In this document: one piece after another, positions 1-7,923 of the stretch
Numbering within the stretch: position 1 is the stretch's first letter
Layout of the letters: every line of letters begins with the position of its first letter
DNA from: Rhizobiaceae bacterium
GTDB taxonomy: Bacteria > Pseudomonadota > Alphaproteobacteria > Rhizobiales > Rhizobiaceae
DNA: 64,000 bases
Direction of reading: 5' to 3'
Assembly (NCBI GenBank): GCA_017643025.1
Contig: JAEPOG010000003.1
Span: 496,001 to 560,000, forward strand
Program-made: the position numbers and the translations under genes
Notes under the pieces: generated by a model
Seen by the model: the letters and a program-made list of their open reading frames with translations, nothing else
What the model was told of the DNA's origin: nothing
Databases searched by the model: none

Positions 1-537
1 GTTCTGGCGGCGCCATTCCTCGAAGGCGCCTGGTTCCAAGTCGATGACATAGGCGCTGTTCTCGCAGCTCGAGCGTTCTGCCTTGCCGAACAGCCGGTCG
101 AGCACCGCCTCGTCGCGGCCGACCTTGCGCAGGAAGAGGATGTCGGCGAAAGCGATGTGGTCGGCAATCGCGGACCGCACGGTTTCGTCCGCGGCAAGCG
201 CCTCAAGCGTCTCCGCCGTGCACACGATACGATTATAGTCGGAAACGCCAAGGTCCGCCGCCTGCACCATCGTGACCCCGGCAACATCCTGCCGGATCAG
301 CGGGAACACGGCCTTCAGCCTGCCGCCCTGGCGCACTGTGAGAATAACCGGCTTCGCGCCAACGCCCGGCACCAGCACGCGATATAGCTGGTCGAGCCAC
401 AGCGGGCTCTGGAAGCCGCTCACCTCGCAGCCGTCATAGAGCGCGCGATACTCGTCCGAGCGGAAGTCGAACGTGTTTTCGACCGCCACTGCCGTGGTTT
501 CAGCGGGTCCCGTCTTCCCGTTGAAATGCATGGTCAT
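1..537 (-). CDS. CelD/BcsL-type GNAT acyltransferase, C-terminus cut off
   Basis: The frame is open from ATG 537 to the left edge (179 codons), so the 3' part of the gene lies outside the window. The visible part begins MTMHFNGKTG and contains SPLWLDQLYR and LFLRKVGRDE, the pattern of the N-terminal half of CelD/BcsL proteins, two-lobed GNAT acyltransferases of the Acetyltransf_6 type. These modify exo- or cell-wall polysaccharides in the cytoplasm; Caulobacter HfsK, a holdfast acyltransferase, is in this family. A second in-frame ATG lies at 531. A GGGGGA-like ribosome site sits about 7 bases before ATG 537. It is the last visible gene of the minus-strand run that starts at 3017. The family call is firm enough to name; acyl donor and target sugar cannot be read. 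Confidence 0.7.
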   Translation of the reverse strand, partial: MTMHFNGKTGPAETTAVAVENTFDFRSDEYRALYDGCEVSGFQSPLWLDQLYRVLVPGVGAKPVILTVRQGGRLKAVFPLIRQDVAGVTMVQAADLGVSDYNRIVCTAETLEALAADETVRSAIADHIAFADILFLRKVGRDEAVLDRLFGKAERSSCENSAYVIDLEPGAFEEWRRQN

Positions 538-636
538 TCCGATCCCCCGGTATTCCTTCCTCGTTCATCTTCCCGCATCCCCATGCGGCATGTCACTTAT
601 ATGTCCTGTGTATACACAAACCGTCTTTCCGGACCG

Positions 637-2019
637 TTATTCGGCCGCGACCGGAACAGCTGCGCTGTCTCCCCGTTTGAGAAGCCGCAGCACCGAGCCG
701 TCGAACCCGGCCAGCCGCTGCGTCGAATAGCTGAGCGCCAGCGCCAGAAGGACGAACGAGACCGCCGAGGCGCTGACGGCGCCCATGATCCCGAACAGCG
801 GCACCAGCACGAAGAAGCCGGTCGCGCGCAGCGCCACCGAACCCGCGATGATGCCAAGATAGCGGCCTTCGTGGCCGGTCAGCATCAGTATTGGCGCGCA
901 TGGCTGCGCGGCCGCCGCGGCCGCCGTGCCGAGGCAAAGCACGATCAGGGCAGGGTAATATTCGACATAGTCCGGGCTGATGAAGCCGAGCGCCAACTTG
1001 CCGCCGACGACGATGGCCAGGATGCCCATCGCGATCATGCCGAGAAGCATGACGGCCATCAGGTTGAGAAGCCGCGAGAGGCTTTCATATTCGCCTCTGT
1101 AGTAGAGATCGGGCACATGCCGGCTGGCGAACAGATGCACACCGTCCGACGCCGACGCGAAGATGTTGGCGAAGCGGGTGGTGACGAAATAGCCGCCGGC
1201 GATCGCCGGTGTAGTCAGCACGCCCATGATCAGCACGTCGAGGTACTGGTTGGCGGCTTCCAGACCGGTCGAAAACCAGAGCCGCATCGAACGCGCTGTC
1301 CATGTGCCGGCGTCCGCTTGCGGCTTGATGCCGGCGATGCCGGGGAAACGGGTGGTGATCCGGCGCAGGAAGACGATCGCGTGCAGAACGATACCGACCG
1401 CCGAACCGCCGGCCAGAAGGTACAACACGGTCGAAACGTCGGCCGCCGCGTGTGTCGCGAGGTCGTAGGCGAGATACGCAATCGCTGGCAGCACCGGCAG
1501 AAGATTGCCGAAGCCGTCACCGGCGCCCACGCCCTTGGAGGCGCGCAGCAGATGCGCCGTCGTCTGGATGGCTGCGTAGAGCACGAGGTAGACCGTGGCG
1601 GCGCGGGCAAGCGAAGCGCCGTAGGAGGCGTCGGCCCAGAAATAGAAGGCGCATGCCGCCGCCATCGTGCCGGCCAGCCAAAGCAGCGCGCTGAAGCGCA
1701 GCGCGCCCTTCAGGGTCGCCGGGTCGTCGGCGGCCGAATATTCGTTCCAGCTGCGCATCAGCAGGATCTGCTGGCCGACGGTGGCGACGATGCCGACCAG
1801 CCCGACCGCTGAGAACAGGATCGAGTAGATACCGAATTCGACTTCCTGCAGTACGTTTGCCGCAAGCGCGATCAGCGCAAAGTTGAAGACCATCATGGAG
1901 GCCTTCAGCACCAGCACGCCCGCCATGCCCCTGACGGACGGCTCGCGCGCCAGCGCCACCAGCTTGGCTCGCCAGCCTCCGCCCGCCGCAAATCGATCGC
2001 TAGGGAACAATTGACGCAA
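637..2019 (-). CDS. Wzx-type polysaccharide flippase
   Basis: The 460-residue product is almost wholly hydrophobic, with about twelve membrane segments and short charged loops, the shape of MOP/PST-family lipid-linked oligosaccharide flippases (Wzx, RfbX). Such proteins move undecaprenyl-linked repeat units to the periplasmic face of the inner membrane. The region around residues 30-110 (GVLVLKASMMVFNFALIAL, then a QQILL/MRSW stretch) fits the first helices of that fold. The neighbouring Wzz-like and Wzy-like genes complete the Wzx/Wzy pathway. The start is uncertain: codon 1 is TTG, and a second TTG three codons on is better spaced from the GAAGGA site. The gene lies 62 bases after the JmjC-like gene and is probably co-transcribed with it. 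Confidence 0.75.
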   Translation of the reverse strand: MRQLFPSDRFAAGGGWRAKLVALAREPSVRGMAGVLVLKASMMVFNFALIALAANVLQEVEFGIYSILFSAVGLVGIVATVGQQILLMRSWNEYSAADDPATLKGALRFSALLWLAGTMAAACAFYFWADASYGASLARAATVYLVLYAAIQTTAHLLRASKGVGAGDGFGNLLPVLPAIAYLAYDLATHAAADVSTVLYLLAGGSAVGIVLHAIVFLRRITTRFPGIAGIKPQADAGTWTARSMRLWFSTGLEAANQYLDVLIMGVLTTPAIAGGYFVTTRFANIFASASDGVHLFASRHVPDLYYRGEYESLSRLLNLMAVMLLGMIAMGILAIVVGGKLALGFISPDYVEYYPALIVLCLGTAAAAAAQPCAPILMLTGHEGRYLGIIAGSVALRATGFFVLVPLFGIMGAVSASAVSFVLLALALSYSTQRLAGFDGSVLRLLKRGDSAAVPVAAE

Positions 2020-2081
2020 ATCCTTCGATACTTTTGTCGGTGGTCGCCGCGTCCTGTGTGTGCCGGCGACCTGCCGATGGC

Positions 2082-3017
2082 TCAGACGAGATCGACCCGG
2101 CCGGTCGGCGCCGAAGCGTCGATCCGGAAATCGCGCCGCTTCACCACATCGCCCTTGAGCTGGCCGCCGAGCTTCTTCCAGGCGAACGCAGCCGCCGCCT
2201 TCGGGTAGACATGCATGCCGTAGTCGTTGGTCGAACCCGCACCGATGCCGACAGTGCGGCGCAGCACGCCGTTGCCGTAATGCACGGCGTAGGAGTTCCA
2301 GATCGCTTTCGTCCAGTGCTCCATGGCGACCGAGATGTTCAGGCAGTCATGGTTCTGCACGCGGTGCGGCGCATAGAGCGGCCAGGTGATCATGTTGCCC
2401 GGCTTGAGGTCGACCTTGGTGGCGTATTCGTCGAACCAGTTCTGGTATTCCAGATCCTCGTCCGTCTCGCGAAGCAGGATCTTCTCGACGCTGCGCGGGC
2501 TCATGAACGCCTCGGAGCGGGGATAGAGGTAGACGCTCTTCACGCCCTCGATCTGCCACAGCGACTGACCCTGGATGTCGGCGTGATAGAAGACCTTGGC
2601 GTTCGGCGAGGAGACCAGGATGTGCATGTTGCGCTTGAAGGTCTTGAAACCGGGCATGCGGCTTTCGAACTCGTCGAAGATTTCGTCCAGCAGCTTCCGG
2701 TATTCCGGCTGCCAGTCCATCACGCGGCGCAGGTTCATCCACATGCGGCCCTTCTCGATGGCCTTGATCGCGTCCTTGCCGGTCGCTCCGCCGAGCACGC
2801 CGTAGATGCGGTCGGGACGGTCCGTCTCGACGCACATGGATTCGAGGCCGAGATCCTCCGGCGGACAGTTTTCGATCAGCCTGGCGATCGCATCGCGGGT
2901 AAAGAGGCCGGTTTCACGCAGCGAGTGCTGGAGCTGAACCAGCTCGCGGCCGAACAGGCGTTCGTGGCGCGACTCCCAGTTGGTGATGATGTCTCGGTTC
3001 ATGACCATCGAATTCAT
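2082..3017 (-). CDS. JmjC/cupin-like putative Fe(II) oxygenase
   Basis: A 311-residue soluble protein. The centre carries FYHADIQGQSLW (His145, Asp147) and, after a basic strand, PGNMITWPLYAPHRV (His218). This His-x-Asp...His layout is that of JmjC/cupin Fe(II)/2-oxoglutarate oxygenases, and the WPLYAPHRV stretch resembles the second metal ligand of that fold. The natural job is unknown; hydroxylation of a sugar, lipid carrier or protein tied to the polysaccharide is possible. The open frame extends further upstream, but ATG 3017 is chosen because GAGGAG lies 8 bases before it and the upstream extension is low-complexity. It is the first gene of the minus-strand run leading to the flippase and acyltransferase. 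A CtrA-type box lies about 160 bases upstream. Confidence 0.6.
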   Translation of the reverse strand: MNSMVMNRDIITNWESRHERLFGRELVQLQHSLRETGLFTRDAIARLIENCPPEDLGLESMCVETDRPDRIYGVLGGATGKDAIKAIEKGRMWMNLRRVMDWQPEYRKLLDEIFDEFESRMPGFKTFKRNMHILVSSPNAKVFYHADIQGQSLWQIEGVKSVYLYPRSEAFMSPRSVEKILLRETDEDLEYQNWFDEYATKVDLKPGNMITWPLYAPHRVQNHDCLNISVAMEHWTKAIWNSYAVHYGNGVLRRTVGIGAGSTNDYGMHVYPKAAAAFAWKKLGGQLKGDVVKRRDFRIDASAPTGRVDLV

Positions 3018-3082
3018 TGCTGCGCTCCTCGCAATACGATCACATTTGCGGCGCTTGCCGCCGACATTCCGGATGGCGCCGC

Positions 3083-3101
3083 CTGTCCCGCTCGGGGACA
3101 G
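3083..3101. repeat. Inverted repeat CTGTCCC-N5-GGGACAG
   Basis: Seven-base perfect arms around GCTCG, about 75 bases upstream of the JmjC-like start. A related CCTGTC...GACAGG dyad lies at 3310-3330. They could be one operator type used twice or leader hairpins; no known regulator is assigned. Confidence 0.35.
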
Positions 3102-3175
3102 CACGGGCTGTCTGCCTGTCGTATCGCGAATTCCGTGCCGAACCCGTAACGCGCCGCCAGACGTTGAGGCTGCGG

Positions 3176-3190
3176 TTAACGCCGGGTTAA
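3176..3190. promoter_or_regulatory. CtrA-type box TTAA-N7-TTAA
   Basis: TTAA at 3176-3179 and TTAA at 3187-3190 are separated by exactly seven bases (CGCCGGG). TTAA-N7-TTAA is the known recognition pattern of the cell-cycle regulator CtrA in alphaproteobacteria. The box lies 159 bases upstream of the JmjC-like start and faces the operon with the flippase and acyltransferase. Confidence 0.5.
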
Positions 3191-3341
3191 GGCGCGAGGC
3201 AGGAGGGTCGATTTCGGCTGTTTTGGCTGCGGATCCGGCGGTCGACAGATCACGTCGACGTGTTTTTGCGCCCACCGATGTGGATCATGTCAGGCCGCAG
3301 GATGCTGGGCCTGTCTCCAAACGGGACAGGCGGCGCCAGGT

Positions 3342-4985
3342 CTAGCTCGCTCGGCGCCAGCCGAGGCGTTCGCCGAGCCAGCTCTTGCCCGATCCGCGAT
3401 CGACCCCTGCCATCTCATTGCGAACCTTACGCAGGCGCTCAGCCCGGCTGATCTCGCTATCCTCGTCTTCCCAGGCGTCCAGCAGCGAAAGGGGGTCGCG
3501 GACCGGAACCGGCTTCGCTCGCCGAACGGGTTCGAAGAACTCGTCCCGCATTTCGACGGGCCGCCGGGCAGGCGGCGGGGAGGCGCGTAAGGCCGGAGCC
3601 TCCGGGCGAGGCATTCGTGGCGCCGGCCTGATAGCCGATCCGATGTTTCTGCCCACCGAAACGAAGGTGGCGATGGCTAGACCCAGCAGCGCAATCGCCG
3701 GGCCGGCAATGACGAGCGAGGGGCGGGTGGAGCGCAACGGCGGCACCGCTTCCGAGACGATGCGGACATTGTCCTCGACCAGCAGCGCGAGCTCGTCCGT
3801 CTGTTTGTTGCGGGAAAGAAATTGCTGATAGATCTCGCGGTCGGCTGCGGCCTCGCGCTCTAGCGCATCGAGTTCGACGCGGGCGGTTTCAGACAAATTG
3901 ACGCCTGAACTCAGCGACGCGATCTGCTTTTCCAGCTCCACCTGTTTCGCGGCCGCGACGTCGAGCGTCGCCTTGAGCTGCTGTTCGAGCAGCCGCCGCT
4001 CTTCGGCAATCTGGTTGTCCAGGCCGCGCAGCATCTGCTGCGTCTGCACGATGCGCGGATGGCGCGGTCCGTAGATCTGGCGCTGCTGGTCGAGCGACTG
4101 GGCAAGCTCCGCCCGCTGCTGGCGCAGGAAGGCAAGCTGGCCGCTCTCGCCGTTCTGCTGCGAGGGAATGGACAGGCTGCCGCTATTCTTCACCTCGTCG
4201 TAGCGCGCACGGGCTTCTTCCGTTGCGTTCTTGGCCAGCGCCAGCTGCTGGCTGAGCTCGGTCAGCTGGCGCATCTGCAGTGTGTTGTTCTGGTCGATGA
4301 AGACGAGGCCGTGCTCGGCCTTGAAGGCGGCGACCGCCTCTTCCGACTGGTTCAGCTTGGCGCGCAGTTCGACCAGCCGCGTCGCCAGTGACCGCGCCGC
4401 GTTCTCCGTTGCGACGGAGCGCGAACGGTTCTGGCTCTCGGCAAAGGCTCCTGCGATGCCGTTGGCGACGCGGGCCGCCTGTTCCGGGTCGTCGGCCGAA
4501 TAGGAAATCTCCACCAGATAGGTGGCGCCCTTGCGCTCGACCGTCAGCTTGTTTCTGAACTTTCCGAGCGCTTTCAGCCGCTCCGTCTGGCTCATGTCCG
4601 CAGGCGCGCCGATCACGCCGAGTTCCTGCATCGCGGCGAGCAGGAAGCTGTCGGACTTGACGATCTGCACCATGCTTTCGAGCACGGCTGCGTCGGCGCC
4701 GATGGCCGGCAGCACATCCTCCTGCAGCGTCACGCGCTGGTCGCGCGGATCCGCAAGCACGATCGCCGTCGCCTTGTAGGGGAACGGGTAAAAGAGCAGA
4801 GTGGCAACGCCGAGCCCGGTGATGACGGCGGCGATCAAAGCAATCGTGAGAATGTTGCGTGCCAGCAGCGCGACCAGCGCCATTGGATCAAGTATGCCGT
4901 CGCGGGGAAGGGCCTCGCCGGAGGCGCGATCGTTCGCAGGCTCCTTTGCCGTTGCCGGGCGCGGCATATCCCATTCCGAATGCAT
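3342..4985 (-). CDS. Wzz-type chain-length determinant without kinase domain
   Basis: A 547-residue polysaccharide co-polymerase of the ExoP/GumC kind. It has a first membrane segment at about residues 36-68 ending in FYPFPYKATA, a long periplasmic coiled-coil part rich in Gln, Glu and Arg (about 190-390) with the typical YGPRHPRIVQTQQ sequence, and a second membrane segment near 422-445. The cytoplasmic tail of about 100 residues is Pro/Arg-rich and lacks Walker motifs and a tyrosine cluster, so no BY-kinase domain is fused. It sets chain length and helps export in the Wzx/Wzy route. ATG 4985 is chosen because AGGGAG lies 6 bases upstream; the frame remains open to a TTG at 5048 and ATGs at 5015 and 5003. 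It is divergent from the Wzy-like gene. Confidence 0.8.
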   Translation of the reverse strand: MHSEWDMPRPATAKEPANDRASGEALPRDGILDPMALVALLARNILTIALIAAVITGLGVATLLFYPFPYKATAIVLADPRDQRVTLQEDVLPAIGADAAVLESMVQIVKSDSFLLAAMQELGVIGAPADMSQTERLKALGKFRNKLTVERKGATYLVEISYSADDPEQAARVANGIAGAFAESQNRSRSVATENAARSLATRLVELRAKLNQSEEAVAAFKAEHGLVFIDQNNTLQMRQLTELSQQLALAKNATEEARARYDEVKNSGSLSIPSQQNGESGQLAFLRQQRAELAQSLDQQRQIYGPRHPRIVQTQQMLRGLDNQIAEERRLLEQQLKATLDVAAAKQVELEKQIASLSSGVNLSETARVELDALEREAAADREIYQQFLSRNKQTDELALLVEDNVRIVSEAVPPLRSTRPSLVIAGPAIALLGLAIATFVSVGRNIGSAIRPAPRMPRPEAPALRASPPPARRPVEMRDEFFEPVRRAKPVPVRDPLSLLDAWEDEDSEISRAERLRKVRNEMAGVDRGSGKSWLGERLGWRRAS

Positions 4986-5146
4986 CCCGGACTCCCTGCG
5001 CATCGCCGGCCTCATGCGCGTCTCGAACCGGCCGTGAACTATGACCAAGCGGTAAACAGAAATGTTGAACGGCGGGTTAACCTCCCGGTGAGGGTCGGTG
5101 GCTAGATTGGCTGCGCGGAACGCCCACGGCGACTACAGGACGACCT

Positions 5147-6682
5147 ATGACCGACCACGCCAGCTCGAGCGCAATTTCCGCCGACGCCGGCTGGTTCGAC
5201 ACGCTGGCGCGGTTGCTCGACACCGCTGTCATCCTCGCAGTGGCCGCAGCAATGGTCGTCACGCCGCTGCTGCTGCACATCCTGCATCCGGCCGTGGGCA
5301 TCGCGGCGGCTTTCGTGCTCACCGCCGTCTGCGCATGGCGGATGCCGCAGGCGGCGATCGTCGCGATCGTCCTCTCATTCCTTTGCCAGAACCTGGTCGT
5401 GTCGCTGCTCGCCAACCATGTCCGCGACGCAGACGATTTTGACATAATCCGCGGCTACAATTTCTTCATGCTCGTTGCCGCGTGGGCGGCGATCGCGCTA
5501 CAACTGGCCGGGACTTGGCTTCAGCGAAATCGGGCGCTCGACCCCTATCTCAAGGTGACGGTCGCCGTGATTGCGGTCATCGGCGTCTATTTCCTATTCG
5601 GATATGTGCGTACGGGCATCACCGCCATTGTCTATCTGCGCAACATCGTCACGCCTCTGCTGCTGTTCCAGATTTGCCTTGTGGTGTTTTCGCGGCAGGA
5701 AGTCAGGCTTGGCCAAGCGCTTTCGGCGCTCGCCGGGATAGCGATCCTCTGCGGGGTCATCGAGTTCCTTTTCCGCGATTTCTGGCTGTCGGCAACCAAC
5801 GGTCAGGCCTTTTGGGATATCTCGGGCGGCGCCAACTGGGCCACGCTCGAATTCGACAAGGCGGCGCGCGAGACGGGCATCGTCGCGACCGGCCTCGCCG
5901 ACACCTTCAAGATCGACTTCTTCAACTCGCCGCTGCTTGCCGGCTACGGGATCGAGGTGATGCGGCTCTTCGGCCCCAACATGCACGCCATCAGCTTCGC
6001 CTATGCGTCGTGCTTCTTCTCAATATTCAGCCTGTATCGAGGCCGCTTCGGCCTCGCTGCGCTGCTCGCGGTTCTGCTGGTGCTCACCAACGCCAAGGGT
6101 CCGCTGATCATCTACATTCTCGTTGCCTGCGGTTGGGTTGCGTTCCGCCTGTTCGGTGCGCGCTTCGCATTCATTTCGATCTGCATGGCACTGCTCGCCT
6201 ACGCCGCGCTAGGCACGGTCATCGGCCTCGACATCGGTGACTATCACGTGATCGGGCTGATGGCCGGCGTGCTCGATTTTCCGACCAATCCCATCGGCTG
6301 GGGCATCGGCTCGGGCGGCAATCTCTCACCGGATTTCACCACCATCGACTGGTCGGCGGCGCAGGGTGCCGGCCGCACGCCGTTTGCCGTCGAAAGCTCG
6401 GTTGCCGTGCTTCTCCACCAACTCGGCATATTCGCCTTCGCGATCGTCGCCTCTTATGTGTGGATCGCCTGGCGGGTGATGAGCCTTGCACGGATTACCG
6501 GCACCGATCTTCATGCCGCCGCCGCTCTCGGGCTCATGTGCGTCGTCGCCAACGGGCTTTTCCAGGAGGAGGCCTATTTCGCTCCGCTCGCACTGGCCTT
6601 GTTCCTTGCGCTGGCCGGCATGGTGCTTGGCGCAGCCGCCCGCAACGGCATCGAAACCAGCTGGCGCGCAAGCAATTCTTGA
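5147..6682 (+). CDS. Wzy-type O-antigen/exopolysaccharide polymerase
   Basis: A 511-residue integral membrane protein with about 11-12 hydrophobic segments and one large periplasmic loop (about residues 210-275). A GWGIGSGG loop follows, and TNAKGPLIIYILVACGW falls where Wzy/WaaL-type ligases and polymerases carry their conserved patch. Wzy proteins join undecaprenyl-linked repeat units in the periplasm. Sequence identity within this family is low, so the call rests on topology and on the flanking Wzx-like, Wzz-like and glycosyltransferase genes. It starts a plus-strand run that includes the GT4 and GINT1-like genes, and shares a 161-base divergent region with the Wzz-like gene. Confidence 0.7.
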   Translation: MTDHASSSAISADAGWFDTLARLLDTAVILAVAAAMVVTPLLLHILHPAVGIAAAFVLTAVCAWRMPQAAIVAIVLSFLCQNLVVSLLANHVRDADDFDIIRGYNFFMLVAAWAAIALQLAGTWLQRNRALDPYLKVTVAVIAVIGVYFLFGYVRTGITAIVYLRNIVTPLLLFQICLVVFSRQEVRLGQALSALAGIAILCGVIEFLFRDFWLSATNGQAFWDISGGANWATLEFDKAARETGIVATGLADTFKIDFFNSPLLAGYGIEVMRLFGPNMHAISFAYASCFFSIFSLYRGRFGLAALLAVLLVLTNAKGPLIIYILVACGWVAFRLFGARFAFISICMALLAYAALGTVIGLDIGDYHVIGLMAGVLDFPTNPIGWGIGSGGNLSPDFTTIDWSAAQGAGRTPFAVESSVAVLLHQLGIFAFAIVASYVWIAWRVMSLARITGTDLHAAAALGLMCVVANGLFQEEAYFAPLALALFLALAGMVLGAAARNGIETSWRASNS

Positions 6683-6726
6683 CCATTCCCTGATTGGATG
6701 CACGGCGAACGGGAACCATTGGCCCT

Positions 6727-7923
6727 ATGAGCGACGCAGCACGCGGCCGGCCGATCCGGCTGCTATTCGTGCAGACGCAGGCCGAAATGGCCGGCGCCCA
6801 GGAGATATCGCGGCTTCTGGGCGATGCGTTTGCGCGTGCGAATGGCGCCGGGCGCCACGCCTTCGAGGTCGATCACCTTTTCCTTTATCGCAAGACGGGG
6901 GCCTTCGACGGCTTGCCGCATGTGCATTTCGTCAGCGACAAACGCCCGTCCAACCCGCTGGCGCTCGCCGCATTCTTCTGGCGGCTGGTGCGAACCATGC
7001 GCCGCCTGCGGCCCGACGTGGTGCTGACATTCCAGCATTTCGGCAATATCGTCGCCGCGCCCACGGCGCGGCTTGCCGGCGTACCACGCGTCATCGCCAA
7101 CCATGTTTCTGCGCCGGCGACGATCAGCCCGCCAGTGCGGGCAATCGACCGCCTCATCGGTCGCATAGGCGTCTATGACGTCATCACCGCGAATTCGCGC
7201 CAGACATGGCGGGACTATCAAGACTACCCCACATCCTATGCGAAGCGGCTGGTGCTCGTGCCGCACGGCTTCGCCGACAAGACGTCGAAACTCGGCAAGC
7301 AAGAAGCGCGGGCTGCTTTCGGACTGCCGGCAGGCAAGCGCGTCCTCGGCAGTGTCGCACGCCTCCACCCGCTCAAGCGCCTCGACGACGCTTTGCGCAT
7401 CTTGCCGAAACTGGCCGATTGCCACCTGGCAATCGCGGGACAGGGGCCGGACGCAGAGCGTCTGCGCATGATCGCCAGCGAACTGGGCGTTGCCGAACGT
7501 GTGCATTTCCCTGGCGAGTTGGAACCGGGGCAAATCGGCGATTTCCTCGCCGCGCTTGATCTTTTCGTCTTTCCGTCAAGCGCCGAGACATTCGGCCTTG
7601 CTGCGGTTGAGGCTGCGCAGGCCGGTGTGCCGGTCGTCGCCAACGACATTCCGGTCATGCGCGAGGTGCTGGAAGTAGATGGTCGCCCGGCCGCTGTGTT
7701 CGTGGACACTACCGATTCCACCGCCTTCTCCAAGGCGGCCTCGGGCATTCTGGACGATCCGGCAAAGTCCGCCGAGTTGTCGCGGCTCGGCCGCGCATTG
7801 TCGAAGCGCCATTCGCTGGCGGCGATGGTCGCCGCCTACCGCGAACTCGTGGCCCCCGACCCCACGCCGGCAAGACCCGCCGCGAAACCCGCATCGCAGC
7901 CGGCTGAGACCAGCGCGCGCTGA
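6727..7923 (+). CDS. GT4-family glycosyltransferase
   Basis: A 398-residue GT-B fold glycosyltransferase. The N-terminal Rossmann part begins RLLFVQTQAEMAGAQ. The C-terminal donor-binding part has SVARLHPLKRLDDAL (about 209-223) and the E-x7-E motif (Glu287, Glu295) in SSAETFGLAAVEAAQAG, typical of GT4 retaining enzymes using nucleotide-sugars. It probably adds one sugar to the lipid-linked repeat unit on the cytoplasmic face. ATG 6727 is preferred over an in-frame TTG at 6694 because homologous N-termini begin close to the first beta strand. The stop overlaps the next start by one base (TGATG), so the two are translationally coupled. The last 20 residues are Pro/Ala-rich and look unstructured. 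Confidence 0.85.
   Translation: MSDAARGRPIRLLFVQTQAEMAGAQEISRLLGDAFARANGAGRHAFEVDHLFLYRKTGAFDGLPHVHFVSDKRPSNPLALAAFFWRLVRTMRRLRPDVVLTFQHFGNIVAAPTARLAGVPRVIANHVSAPATISPPVRAIDRLIGRIGVYDVITANSRQTWRDYQDYPTSYAKRLVLVPHGFADKTSKLGKQEARAAFGLPAGKRVLGSVARLHPLKRLDDALRILPKLADCHLAIAGQGPDAERLRMIASELGVAERVHFPGELEPGQIGDFLAALDLFVFPSSAETFGLAAVEAAQAGVPVVANDIPVMREVLEVDGRPAAVFVDTTDSTAFSKAASGILDDPAKSAELSRLGRALSKRHSLAAMVAAYRELVAPDPTPARPAAKPASQPAETSAR

Larger units (their letters stand above)
3018..3341. other. 324-base intergenic region with regulatory repeats
   Basis: No gene is supported here. The region is the upstream leader of the JmjC-like gene and lies behind the stop of the Wzz-like gene. It holds a TTAA-N7-TTAA box (3176-3190), an inverted repeat CTGTCCC/GGGACAG (3083-3101), and a second imperfect CCTGTC/GACAGG repeat at 3310-3330. 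Confidence 0.6.

Noticed and set aside
526..1812. Long plus-strand open frame opposite the flippase gene
   Set aside because: Arg/His/Asp-rich composition with no domain; it arises from codon bias of the real minus-strand gene.
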